64,000 nucleotides of DNA from positions 157,299 to 221,298 of the forward strand of contig NZ_RARC01000008.1 of assembly GCF_003719305.1 (NCBI RefSeq), read 5' to 3'. The DNA comes from Mycolicibacterium stellerae. Its GTDB lineage: Bacteria; Actinomycetota; Actinomycetes; Mycobacteriales; Mycobacteriaceae. Numbering within the stretch: the stretch's first letter is position 1; the number at the start of each line of letters is the position of its first letter. The translations under genes and the position numbers were made by a program. The notes under the pieces are model-generated. The model did no database searches and was not told where the DNA came from. It was given only the letters and a program-made list of their open reading frames with translations. Positions 28,128 through 36,837 of this stretch are shown in pieces.

Positions 28128-29062
28128 GGACGTTTCCCTTCTTGCTCTGTTGCTACCTGGATGATCGTCTTGCCCGGAATGCGTCGGCGCGGGGCAAACG
28201 CGTCGGCCGTCTCGGCCAGGGGCCGCACGGCGCCGACGATTGGCTTCAGCCGCCCCTCCCTCACTCGCTGGGCCAGGTGCGCAAGCTGGCTGCGGTCGGG
28301 CTCAACCACGAAGAAGACGGCGCGCCCGTCCTTGGGTCGCACCGTCGGTGGCATCGCGATGGTCACGAGGGTGCCCCCGGCGCGCACCAGCGCGGTTGAC
28401 CGTTCGAGGACCTCGCCGCCGATGACGTCTAACACCACGTCGACTTCGCCGGCGTCCTCCACGGGGTCAGCGCCCAGGTCCACGAACGCGTGTGCACCGA
28501 GGCCCAGCACGACGTCGCGGTCACATGACCGTCCGGTGCCGATCACCCGAGCACCCACCGCGTTCGCAAGCTGGACGGCAATCGATCCCACCCCGCCGGC
28601 AGCGCCGTGGACCAAGACGGTCTGGCCGGTGGCGAGCCCGGCGTGAACGAACAGCGCTTGCCACGCGGTCAGTCCCGAGATCGGCAGTGCAGCAGCCACG
28701 GCGTCGTCGATGTCGGTCGCGAGCGGGGCGAGGTTGCGTGCCTCGACTGCGGTGTATTGGGCCAGCGATCCGTCGCGGCTCCAGTCGGTGAGGCCGAACA
28801 CCCGTTGGCCGACGGTGAGGCCAGTGGTGCCGTAACCCAGCTCGACGACTACTCCGGCCAGTTCGTGCCCAGCGACGCTGGGCGTACGGTCACGGCCGGC
28901 CCGGTCGGTCCAGGTGCCGGGCCAATCGAGTTCGCCTGGGGTAAAGCCCGCGGCGTGCACGCGCACGATGACGTCGTTCTCGGCAGCGTGCGGATACGGC
29001 AGCTCGGTCAGGGTGAGCCCACCGACACCGGCGTCGCGGTCTCGTACGGTGATGGCTTGCAT
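28124..29062 (-). CDS. NADP-dependent MDR/quinone-type oxidoreductase (intact paralogue)
   Basis: 312 aa from MQAITVRDRDAG, with GAAGAGG 6 nt upstream. GroES-like N-domain (NDVIVRVHAAGFTPGELDWPG) and a Rossmann domain with VHGAAGGVGSIAVQLA; no zinc-binding cysteines, as in quinone oxidoreductase-type MDR enzymes. It reduces quinones or enones with NADPH by family knowledge. Very similar to the frameshifted copy at 21123-22054, including LPYPHAAENDVIVRV. It sits 11 nt after the MFS gene and overlaps the cupin gene, so it is part of the HD-MFS-oxidoreductase-cupin operon. Confidence 0.92.
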   Translation of the reverse strand: MQAITVRDRDAGVGGLTLTELPYPHAAENDVIVRVHAAGFTPGELDWPGTWTDRAGRDRTPSVAGHELAGVVVELGYGTTGLTVGQRVFGLTDWSRDGSLAQYTAVEARNLAPLATDIDDAVAAALPISGLTAWQALFVHAGLATGQTVLVHGAAGGVGSIAVQLANAVGARVIGTGRSCDRDVVLGLGAHAFVDLGADPVEDAGEVDVVLDVIGGEVLERSTALVRAGGTLVTIAMPPTVRPKDGRAVFFVVEPDRSQLAHLAQRVREGRLKPIVGAVRPLAETADAFAPRRRIPGKTIIQVATEQEGKRP

Positions 29063-29073
29063 GTCGAGCCTCT

Positions 29074-30336
29074 TCACGCGGTTTCTCGAACGCCCACAGG
29101 TGTTGTCGCGGGCGGACGTGTGGTGAGTGTGGCCTTCGCGGCGTGCAACGCGGCGCTTACGGACAGCACCGCAATGAACGAGATGTACAGGTAGCCAGTG
29201 GTTTCCAGGCCGAAGTAAGGGGCCGCCAACCCGGCGGCGAGAGCCGGAAGGCCCAGCGCCGTATAGCTGACTATGAAAGCGGCGGAAAAGACTTCCGATC
29301 GTGAGTGCGCGGTGGTGGTCCCGCTTATGCCGCGGAACGTCCCGTTGAAGGTCAGGCCAACGCCCAACCCGGAGACGGTCGATGCACCGATGAAGGCGGA
29401 CGGGGACGCGAAAACCAGGGCAGCGGCCAAACCCGCCGCGCCCAGCGACAGCAGGACCGCTCCGAGCAAGGTGGCGGCTCGCGCGGGGCGCCGCGCCGCC
29501 CACAGTCCACCCGCACAGTTGGCGATGAACAGCACTGTGATGCAGAGGCCGCCTGCGGCGCCGAACTGGACGTGCAGGACGTCACGCACCAGCGACGGTG
29601 CGAGTGCGAGGAACAATCCGGTGACCGACCACCCCGCGACGATGGCGGGAAGCGCGGCGAAGAACTCCCGCCGCGCTTCCCGGGGAACCCCTATTCTCGG
29701 GCGCAACGCGGCAAGTCCTCCTGCGCGTCGGATGGCCGTCTCCGGGATCGCGAAGACCAGCGCGGCGAGGACCACGAACGCCAGCGTGAGCGTCGGAAAG
29801 AGCACCGCATCGGGACGCGGGCTCACCTGGACGAGCAAACCAGCCAGCCCCCCGCCGACGGCCAGCCCGAAGCTCGTGCCCACGGCCGTCATCGTCGGCC
29901 CCACGTGGGGCCGGCCCACGGGGCAGAACTCGACCAACCCAGCGGCGAGCGCACCCGTCGCCGTCCCGGTTGCGATGCCCTGCACGACCCGGGCGAGCAC
30001 GAGCGAGAAGACCCCGTCGGCCGCCCAGAAGATGGCCGTCCCGACCGCGGCCACCAGAAGGGACGCGACCAGCACCGGACGGCGCCCCAGGTGGTCACTC
30101 AGCGATCCGACCGTAAGGAGGGCACCGATCAAGCCGGCCACGTAGACGGCGAAGACCACTGTCAGTATCGTCACCGAAAAGCTCCATCTCTGCAGATAGA
30201 GCGGGTAAATCGGCGAGGGCGCACTGGTCGATGCCATCAGCAGGACATTGGCGAACACGAGCAGGCCGAAAGCGGCACCTCGTCCGAGGGGACGCTCACC
30301 TGGGAGGCGACTCGCATCAGTCAGCGCGGTGTCCAC
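29074..30336 (-). CDS. MFS transporter, 12-helix exporter type
   Basis: 420 aa from GTG with GGAG 9 nt upstream. About 12 hydrophobic helices. The loop after helix 2 reads GSLSDHLGRRPVLVAS, the classical MFS motif A, and helix 4-5 reads LVLARVVQGIATGTATGALAAG. It resembles sugar-efflux/drug-efflux members of the superfamily. It is the second gene of the operon, 15 nt after the HD gene. Substrate unknown; it may export a product of, or protect against, the compound sensed by the adjacent LAL regulator. Confidence 0.9.
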   Translation of the reverse strand: MDTALTDASRLPGERPLGRGAAFGLLVFANVLLMASTSAPSPIYPLYLQRWSFSVTILTVVFAVYVAGLIGALLTVGSLSDHLGRRPVLVASLLVAAVGTAIFWAADGVFSLVLARVVQGIATGTATGALAAGLVEFCPVGRPHVGPTMTAVGTSFGLAVGGGLAGLLVQVSPRPDAVLFPTLTLAFVVLAALVFAIPETAIRRAGGLAALRPRIGVPREARREFFAALPAIVAGWSVTGLFLALAPSLVRDVLHVQFGAAGGLCITVLFIANCAGGLWAARRPARAATLLGAVLLSLGAAGLAAALVFASPSAFIGASTVSGLGVGLTFNGTFRGISGTTTAHSRSEVFSAAFIVSYTALGLPALAAGLAAPYFGLETTGYLYISFIAVLSVSAALHAAKATLTTRPPATTPVGVRETA

Positions 30337-30351
30337 GACGAAATGCTCCGG

Positions 30352-30990
30352 TCAGCTCGGCCAGGCCGAGCCGAGCATGCGCTCGACAGTGGTTGCGCGC
30401 TGGAATCCGGGGATGAAGTGCTCAAGAACGTCGGAGTTCACGGTTCCGTTGGTCGTCTCGGGGCGATGCTTGAAACCGTCGAAATAGGCGCGCAGGAACT
30501 CGTTCTTGAAATGGCCCCGCGGGTGTACGGAGAGGATCTCGTCCACCTGGTCGGTGTCCAGCCCGTCGAGGCCGAGTCCGATCACGTCGGTCAGCACACC
30601 GAGGTACGTGGTAGCGATCTCTGGGCCCATGTGGTCGGGAATTCCCGGTGTCGTGTGCAGCGCAATCGCCGTCCACACGGTGTCGGCGTCCGCAGCGGAG
30701 AAGCCGTGTTCGAGCAGGAATTCGCGTCCGTGGTCGGCCCCGTCGACCTCGAAGCGCTGTACCGCATCGGAAAAGGGCGTCGTGAGACCGGTGTCGTGGA
30801 ACATGGCGGCCAGATAGAGCAGCTCGGGGTCGGGTTTCACGCCGAGCCGGTGAGCGTGGTGCTGTGCGAAGAAGAAGACCCTGCGGGAGTGGTGGTAGAT
30901 GAGCGGGCTGGTCATCTCTTGGGCGAGACGGGTCGCTTCCGCGACCGCCGCCGTGTCGGGAACTTCTACACCCGCAATGATTTCTGACAT
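30352..30990 (-). CDS. HD-domain hydrolase, cyanamide-hydratase-like (copy A)
   Basis: 212 aa. HD-type metal site: His34 in YHHSRRVFFF, His65-Asp66 in MFHDTGL, then EVDGADHGREFLLEHG and IALHTTPGIPDHM. This layout is that of the cyanamide hydratase-like HD family (fungal Cah/yeast DDI2 type); nitrile or small-molecule hydration is known for a few members only. First gene of the minus-strand operon, divergent from the LAL at 31259. A second copy lies beyond that regulator at 34210. The start codon lies within ATGATTTCTGACATG; MSEIIAGVEVPD is used. Confidence 0.9.
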   Translation of the reverse strand: MSEIIAGVEVPDTAAVAEATRLAQEMTSPLIYHHSRRVFFFAQHHAHRLGVKPDPELLYLAAMFHDTGLTTPFSDAVQRFEVDGADHGREFLLEHGFSAADADTVWTAIALHTTPGIPDHMGPEIATTYLGVLTDVIGLGLDGLDTDQVDEILSVHPRGHFKNEFLRAYFDGFKHRPETTNGTVNSDVLEHFIPGFQRATTVERMLGSAWPS

Positions 30991-31234
30991 GACTGATGCG
31001 CTTTCGGTTCGTAGTCGTCGGACTCGGTCTTACATTTGGCCGGGAATCCCTCGAACGTGGACGGTTGGCAACGATCGCAATCGTCGTCAGGGGCCGACCG
31101 CCCGATGCGATGACACATGAGTCATAAACGCCTCGGTCCGCCCTCGGCATTGCACGACGGTTCAGATTTTTGGCTCGACATCACCTCACGCAGCCGGCTC
31201 GAGTACGTCCTGACCTAAGCCACCGCCGGATCGA

Positions 31235-31251
31235 TGGCTAGCTGCTAGCCA
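31235..31251. promoter_or_regulatory. Perfect palindrome TGGCTAGC-T-GCTAGCCA
   Basis: Eight-base arms around a single T, seven bases before the first ATG of the LAL gene and in the 268-bp divergent region with the HD operon. It is a candidate operator for this or another regulator. As RNA it could fold only with a strained loop. If it is an operator the LAL start may be the GTG at 31295. Confidence 0.5.
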
Positions 31252-31258
31252 GTGGTGG

Positions 31259-34213
31259 ATGCGAGCATCAGCCGGTTCGACGCATTCTGAGAGCGTGACG
31301 AGCCTCCTCAGTTCGTCTGTGCAGGCGCAGGGTGCACAGACGTCGACGGCCGAGCACCTGCGTCCGATGCGCGGGCGGGCGGCCGAACTGAGCACGGTCG
31401 GCTCGCTGGTGAAGCAACTCGGGCAGGGCCGCGGTGGTGTGCTGATCGTCGAGGGGCCTCCGGGTATCGGCAAGAGCCGACTGATGATGGAGGCGAAGGT
31501 TCTCGCCGCGGCGGCCGGGGCGCGAACTTTGTCTGGTCAAGCCTTCGAGTATCAGCAGACGGTGCCGTTCTTCTCGCTGTTCACGGCCACCCTGCATGCC
31601 GACCCGCCCGTGGGTGATGCCACGGCGCTTAGCCGGCTGGGCACGTCGGTGGACCTCCACCACTGGGTGGTGCACGTGCTCAAGAATGGGATTCGCGTCG
31701 CCGCGTCGGAAACTCCGCTGGTCATCCTTCTCGAGGACGTCCACTGGGCGGACACCAGTACGCTCCTGGCCTTGCGCGAGTTGACGGCGACGACGCCGAT
31801 CGACGCGCCGGTGCTGTGGGTCCTCAGCACGCGAACCGGTGCCGGCAGTCCGGCAGCCCGGGATACCGTAGCCGAGTTGGAGCGGCAGGGGGCGACCTTC
31901 GTCCGGCTGTCGGCCATGTCGCGGTCCGGGGTCATCGAGATGATTGAAGACGCGGTTCGAGCGCGTGCCGACGTCTCTCTGCTGACGTTGGCCGACAAGG
32001 CACACGGCAACCCGTTCCTGGTGACAGAGCTGCTCGGAGGGCTGACCGAGGAAAGCCGGTTGCGCGTCAGCCGTGGGTGCGCGGTCGCGACGGGTGAAAC
32101 GCTGCCTCGGCGGTTGAGCCTGACCATGAGACAGCGATTGGACGAGTTGTCCGACGAGACGAAGGAAACCGTTCAGGTGGCTGCCGTGCTGCCCGATCGC
32201 TTCACCGCGGCCCTCCTCGCGCAGATGCTGGCACGGCGCCCGGCGGCTCTGGTGTCGGCCGTGGACGAGGCGGTGCGCGCCGACCTGTTGGTGGAAGACC
32301 GCGACCACTTGAGGTTCGGTCATGACCTCCTCCGGGAAGCGACGCGTCAATCGTTGCCCCCGTCGCTGCTTCGTGCGATCGAACGTCAATCGGCAACAGT
32401 CATGATGGAGATGGGTGCCGCGCCGGCAGAGGTTGCGACCCAGCTGGTTCGCAGCGCGGAGGTCGGCGATCAGGCGGCGGTCACTGCGTTGCGCGACGCC
32501 GCCAAATCCGTGGCGAACGGTGACAAGAGCGGTGCGGCCGATCTGAGCAGACGAGCCCTCGACCTACTGCCCGCCGATGACCCGCAGCGCGGAGCGGTGG
32601 TGGTGGAAACCGTTGGGCTGCTGAATCGTTCCGGGCGTTATCAGGAGGCCGACGACCTCGCGGCCGCCACGCTGGAGCAGTTGTCACCGGAGGAGGAAGC
32701 ACAAACGCGCCTGCGCACCCCCAGGGCGGCCGATGCTGTCGAAGAGCGCATCGCGGAGAACCGCCGCGCGCTGCAGTTGAGCCAGGTCAGCGATGCCACC
32801 CGGGCCCGTCATCTGGCCTGGCTGGCGTGCAACCATGCGGTCAGCGGTCTGCCTCGCGACGAGTCGGTCATCAACGAGGCCGTCGCCGCCGCCGAGGCGA
32901 CCGGGGATCCGGAGAGCCGGACCATCTGCCAAATAGCGCTGACCATCGCCGAAGCCGTCGATGGCGAGGCATTGCGGGCGTTGAATCGGATCGAGAGGCT
33001 CGACCTTCGAACCGACGGCGATGATCCGACCTTCACCCGTGAGTTGGCCGCGGTACACCTCTGCAACGTGTTGCAATTCCTCGGCCGAGCGGATGAAGCC
33101 CGGGAGGTGATGACGCGCGGAGTGGAGGCCTCACGCCGCGAGGGCAGCGAGGTGGCGGCTGTGCTGTGGGCATCGCAGGAAGCGATGTTCCACCTGGCCG
33201 CCGGACACTTGGCCGCCGCGCGTGCGACGTTGGATGCGGTGGCAGCGCCACTGTGGGGCGCGATGAGCGAGATAGCCATGCAGCGGTGGCTGGTTCTGGC
33301 CGAGGTCGCCACCCGTGTCGGCGATCGAAACTTGATGCAGGAGTTGGTGATCGAGGCACGGGCGGCGAACCCCACAGGCCCGACACACGTGAACGGGGGT
33401 GCGGCGTACGTTCTTGCGTTGGCAGCATGGGACTGCGGCGACGTACACGAAGCGGTGCGCTGGTCAAGTCGTGAAGTCGGGCAAGTGGTCAGTGCGCAGT
33501 CGGCAAATCCGTTCGACCAGTTGATCTTCACTGCACGATTGGCGGTTGCGGCCGGCGATGCCGGGCTGCGAGCCCGGGTTCTGGGCAGCCTCGAGATCCT
33601 CAAGCACGACAGCGACGACGTCCCGCTCTTTGCCGCGGTGATCCAGCACACCCGGGGCATCCTGGAACGCGACGCTGCCGCACTGGTCGACGCGGCCGCC
33701 GCGCTGCGCACCGTGCGCCCGCTGTCGTCGGCCAGTGCCGCCGAGGATGCCGGTGCGGCACTGGCGCAGACGGGCAAGAACGCTCAAGCCGTCGATGAGT
33801 TCAATGTCGCCTTCGACATGTACGTTGCCGCCGGGGCAACGGCCGCCGCCCGCAGAGTGGCCCACGCGTTGCGTCGACTGGGGGTGACGCGCCGGATCGG
33901 CACCCACTCACGCGAGAGGACCGGCTGGGACAGCCTTACCGATGCGGAGCTGAAAGTGGTCAACCTGATCGCCGAGGGCGCGACGAATGCGGTTGTTGCC
34001 CAACGCTTGCATCTCTCGCCGAACACCGTCAAGTCCCATGTCCGCAGTGCGTTCGCCAAGCTCGGCATCAAGTCACGCGCGCAATTGCCAGGGCTGCTGA
34101 GCGAGTCTCGACAGCCATCCTTAAAGATCACCCCCCGGGTGATGGCGGCGCACCGGCGCACGGCCGACAGTAGTAGTGACGAACTTTCACTACGAACGGA
34201 GATCCACCCATGA
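31259..34213 (+). CDS. LAL-type LuxR transcriptional regulator with AAA ATPase domain (copy 3)
   Basis: 984 aa from the first ATG; a GTG at 31295 behind GAGAGC is an alternative start. Walker A at 66-73 (GPPGIGKS), Walker B VILLEDVHWADTS, long helical repeat region and a C-terminal LuxR HTH (LTDAELKVVNLIAEGATNAV, SPNTVKSHVRSAFAKLGIKSRAQL). It is clearly more distant from copies 1 and 2 than they are from each other. Its last codon overlaps the ATG of a downstream HD gene, so regulator and HD protein are made together; the opposite strand carries the operon led by the sister HD gene. Control of one or both HD genes is a reasonable inference. Confidence 0.92.
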   Translation: MRASAGSTHSESVTSLLSSSVQAQGAQTSTAEHLRPMRGRAAELSTVGSLVKQLGQGRGGVLIVEGPPGIGKSRLMMEAKVLAAAAGARTLSGQAFEYQQTVPFFSLFTATLHADPPVGDATALSRLGTSVDLHHWVVHVLKNGIRVAASETPLVILLEDVHWADTSTLLALRELTATTPIDAPVLWVLSTRTGAGSPAARDTVAELERQGATFVRLSAMSRSGVIEMIEDAVRARADVSLLTLADKAHGNPFLVTELLGGLTEESRLRVSRGCAVATGETLPRRLSLTMRQRLDELSDETKETVQVAAVLPDRFTAALLAQMLARRPAALVSAVDEAVRADLLVEDRDHLRFGHDLLREATRQSLPPSLLRAIERQSATVMMEMGAAPAEVATQLVRSAEVGDQAAVTALRDAAKSVANGDKSGAADLSRRALDLLPADDPQRGAVVVETVGLLNRSGRYQEADDLAAATLEQLSPEEEAQTRLRTPRAADAVEERIAENRRALQLSQVSDATRARHLAWLACNHAVSGLPRDESVINEAVAAAEATGDPESRTICQIALTIAEAVDGEALRALNRIERLDLRTDGDDPTFTRELAAVHLCNVLQFLGRADEAREVMTRGVEASRREGSEVAAVLWASQEAMFHLAAGHLAAARATLDAVAAPLWGAMSEIAMQRWLVLAEVATRVGDRNLMQELVIEARAANPTGPTHVNGGAAYVLALAAWDCGDVHEAVRWSSREVGQVVSAQSANPFDQLIFTARLAVAAGDAGLRARVLGSLEILKHDSDDVPLFAAVIQHTRGILERDAAALVDAAAALRTVRPLSSASAAEDAGAALAQTGKNAQAVDEFNVAFDMYVAAGATAAARRVAHALRRLGVTRRIGTHSRERTGWDSLTDAELKVVNLIAEGATNAVVAQRLHLSPNTVKSHVRSAFAKLGIKSRAQLPGLLSESRQPSLKITPRVMAAHRRTADSSSDELSLRTEIHP

Positions 34214-34863
34214 GCATCGAACTGGTCGACAGCGTCGCCGGCATCACCGTTCCCGACACCCCACTGACACGCGACATCACCACCTTCATCCGAGACGCCG
34301 AGGACGACCTGCTGTTCAACCATTCCCGGCGGGTGTTCTTCTTCGGAGCACTGCAGGGGCAACGCCGTAACCTTCAGCCCGATCTCGAACTGCTATACGC
34401 CGGCGCGATGTTTCACGACCTCGGCCTGACCGAACGCTACCGCACCTCCTCGAGCCTCCGCTTCGAAGTCGACGGCGCGAACGCCGCCCGGGACTTCCTC
34501 CTCCAACACGGTGTCGATGCCGCCGAGGCTCGCAAGGTCTGGCTCGGCATCGCGTTGCACACCACGCCGGCGGTGCCTGAGTTCCTCGAACCGGAGGTAG
34601 CCCTGGTGACCGCCGGTGTCGAGACCGACGTCCTGGGCATCGGCCGCGAGGACCTGGCGCCGAAGGCGTTGTCGTCCGTCACCGCCGCGCACCCACGGCC
34701 AGACTTCAAACACCAGATCCTGCAGGCTTTCACAGTCGGTATGAAGCATCGGCCGCGTACCACGTTCGGCACGGTGAACGCCGATGTGCTCGCCCACTTC
34801 GACACGTCGTTCGTCCGCGACGACTTCGTCACCATCATCCTCCAGAGCAGCTGGCCCGAATAG
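34210..34863 (+). CDS. HD-domain hydrolase, cyanamide-hydratase-like (copy B)
   Basis: 217 aa; its ATG overlaps the LAL stop (ATGA). Metal-site motifs: His38 in FNHSRRVFFFGAL, His69-Asp70 in MFHDLGL, FEVDGANAARDFLLQHG and IALHTTPAVPEF. Copy A at 30352 matches at all these places and in the tail (KHRPRTTFGTVNADVL versus KHRPETTNGTVNSDVL). The translational coupling to a LAL regulator is unusual for this family and suggests the enzyme makes, removes or senses the regulator's ligand. Confidence 0.9.
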   Translation: MSIELVDSVAGITVPDTPLTRDITTFIRDAEDDLLFNHSRRVFFFGALQGQRRNLQPDLELLYAGAMFHDLGLTERYRTSSSLRFEVDGANAARDFLLQHGVDAAEARKVWLGIALHTTPAVPEFLEPEVALVTAGVETDVLGIGREDLAPKALSSVTAAHPRPDFKHQILQAFTVGMKHRPRTTFGTVNADVLAHFDTSFVRDDFVTIILQSSWPE

Positions 34864-34881
34864 CGAAGGACCGGGACTGCT

Positions 34882-35454
34882 ATGACGAGAATCATCACCA
34901 TGCCGGTTCGTGGAGCCGCGAAGCACCACGCCGCCAGCGCGGAACGCCTTCGGGAAGACTTGCAGGCCATCCTCGGTCAGCTCTTCGAGCTGCACGTCCA
35001 GGGCATCGAAACGCATGCGCACTTCATCGGGACGAGATTCGTGGAGTTCCAGCGCCATCTCGAGACCATCGTGCAGACCGCCCGCGAGGCCAGCAATGCC
35101 GTCGCCGACGCGTTGCGAGGAATGGACGGCGACAGCGGGCGCACCCCGGTCATCACGGAGCTTCCAACCAGAATCCCCGGGTTGCACCCTGGGGAGCGCT
35201 GCACGACGGCGGCCGCCAACATGATGGTGCATCGAATAGCTATGGTGCACAGCACCATTTGCCGCATCGGCGACCAGATAGACGATGCGGACACGTCGAT
35301 CGGTTCTCTTCTAGAGGCGATTGCGAACACCCTCGGGAAGGAGGCGCTGTTGGTGAGCGCGGAATCGCGAAGCGTCAACTCGGCGGCCCGGTCGGAGACG
35401 CCAAGCACCGTCGAATGGATTGATCCTGCGGCAGTCTCCGGCGGGCCACGATGA
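34882..35454 (+). CDS. Dps-like ferritin-fold protein
   Basis: 190 aa. Helices read LGQLFELHVQGIETHAHFIG, FVEFQRHLETIVQTAREASN and HSTICRIGDQIDDADTSIGS, then ALLVSAESRS, the pattern of DNA-protecting starvation proteins. Of the usual intersubunit iron ligands the His pair (ELH, THAH) and a Glu in TAREAS remain, while the expected Asp is Glu (HLET). Dps proteins oxidise and store iron and coat DNA in stress. It is 18 nt after HD copy B and its stop overlaps the sigma-factor start, implying joint expression. The N-terminal extension is short and neutral. Confidence 0.8.
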   Translation: MTRIITMPVRGAAKHHAASAERLREDLQAILGQLFELHVQGIETHAHFIGTRFVEFQRHLETIVQTAREASNAVADALRGMDGDSGRTPVITELPTRIPGLHPGERCTTAAANMMVHRIAMVHSTICRIGDQIDDADTSIGSLLEAIANTLGKEALLVSAESRSVNSAARSETPSTVEWIDPAAVSGGPR

Positions 35455-36089
35455 GCATGCGACTCTCCGGCGACGACTGCCTGACGACGGAGCCAGTGTC
35501 GGATCAGCGTGAGCACCATTTCGAAGTCACCGTGCTTCCGCTCGCTGATCAACTCCACACGGCTGCACTGCGTCTCACTCACAATGCGCAGGACGCCGAA
35601 GATCTCGTCCAGGAAGTTCTGCTTCGTGCGTATGCCGGCTTCGGTTCGTTCCGAGCCGGCACCAACCACACGGCATGGCTCTATCGCATTCTGCGCAACA
35701 CCTGGATAAGCGAACACCGCAAGAAGAAGTGTCGGCCCGATGAGGTCTCGATGGAATTCATTTTCGGCGTGCAACACTCTGGTGTCGGCGTGCGAGCGTC
35801 CAGCGCTTCGCCGTCGGCCGAAGACGCTGCGCTGGCGTCGATGCCGAGCGAGGACGTCACGACGGCTTTCGCCGCCCTGCGAGTGGACATGCGGACGGCG
35901 ATCTACTACGCCGACGTCCTCGGGCTCTCGTACGCAGAGATCGCCACCCTCAGCGATTGCCCGATCAGCACGGTCATGTCGCGCTTGCATCGAGGCCGTA
36001 AACGGCTGCGTGCGAGCTTGGTCGAGGCTACCAGCCGTCGCGGCCACGGTCCGGATCGGCGATTCGCCAAGCTGGCGCGGGCCGGCTGA
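35451..36089 (+). CDS. ECF-type RNA polymerase sigma factor
   Basis: 212 aa, ATG overlapping the Dps-like stop (ATGA). Region 2 reads HNAQDAEDLVQEVLLRAYAG through HTAWLYRILRNTWISEHRKK; region 4 reads LGLSYAEIATLSDCPISTVM, SRLHRGRKRLRASL. These are the -10 and -35 recognition domains of group 4 sigma factors, with no region 1.1 or 3. It is of the SigE/SigH/RpoE kind. No recognisable anti-sigma gene follows; the next gene encodes a putative exported protein. Coupling with a Dps-like gene hints at an oxidative or starvation response. Confidence 0.92.
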   Translation: MSMRLSGDDCLTTEPVSDQREHHFEVTVLPLADQLHTAALRLTHNAQDAEDLVQEVLLRAYAGFGSFRAGTNHTAWLYRILRNTWISEHRKKKCRPDEVSMEFIFGVQHSGVGVRASSASPSAEDAALASMPSEDVTTAFAALRVDMRTAIYYADVLGLSYAEIATLSDCPISTVMSRLHRGRKRLRASLVEATSRRGHGPDRRFAKLARAG

Positions 36090-36116
36090 TGACACCGCGC
36101 AGCTCGAGGTGAACGC

Positions 36117-36686
36117 GTGCGGCGGCGACCGCATCCAGGCGCGAGTGCGATCGTGACCATCGCACTCTCGGCCGCTGCGCTGTCGCTGATCTTCGCCGCG
36201 TCGGTGTCAGCGGAGGGTCCATCTGACGCCGCGGGCGGCCTGCAGGTGACGACCGATGACGGCAGTACCGCCGCTGCAGCTGGCGGTCCGGTCACCGTCG
36301 GGCATCCGCGCATATCGCCGCATGGTCAGGAACCGAGCCTGCCAGGAGATCCAACCGTGTGGCCGCCCGAAGAGGTGTTACCGCTGCCGTCGCCGAAAAC
36401 GGGACACGACAAATGCAAGCGGCGACACGGGAATCAGACATTGCCTCCTTGGTGCTTCGATCTAAGCAGCTGGCCGGTGTACAGAACGCAAACCCTCACC
36501 GCCAAGACGACCGGCATACGCGTCGTCGACGGCGTGCAGCCATCCACGCGGCGGCAGCATCCCCGACCGATCAACGGTCCACCGAAGACGGAGCGAACAC
36601 CGAGGGAACAAGAAGACCCGACCGCAGATGAACCACGAGGCCGCCCGCCGACTGCGCGGGCCCACAGCCCGAACAGAAGACCCTGA
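36117..36686 (+). CDS. Putative exported hypothetical protein
   Basis: 189 aa from GTG with GAGGTG 6 nt upstream. A signal-peptide-like start (IVTIALSAAALSLIFAASVSAEG) with a likely cut after VSA, then a Pro/Thr-rich region, one pair of cysteines (DKCKRRHGNQTLPPWC) and a basic low-complexity tail. No family recognised. It follows the sigma factor by 27 nt and could be in its operon. The last third overlaps degraded sequence and may be a read-through of what was once a shorter protein. Confidence 0.5.
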   Translation: MRRRPHPGASAIVTIALSAAALSLIFAASVSAEGPSDAAGGLQVTTDDGSTAAAAGGPVTVGHPRISPHGQEPSLPGDPTVWPPEEVLPLPSPKTGHDKCKRRHGNQTLPPWCFDLSSWPVYRTQTLTAKTTGIRVVDGVQPSTRRQHPRPINGPPKTERTPREQEDPTADEPRGRPPTARAHSPNRRP

Positions 36687-36837
36687 TGGCGCACAAACGG
36701 TGTCACTGCATCAACTGTCGCCCGGACGTGTCGTGACTCGTTCGGCACTGGATTCTCGAGCCGCGCAGCCATCGGCCAGCGCCGCCGATTCCCAACTGGG
36801 AAGGCGCGGCCATCAAGGTGATTCTCACCTCGGCGCA

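Noticed and set aside
29305..30987. 560-codon plus-strand frame over the MFS and HD genes
   Set aside because: Low-complexity Arg/Glu/Gly text antisense to two clearly recognisable genes.
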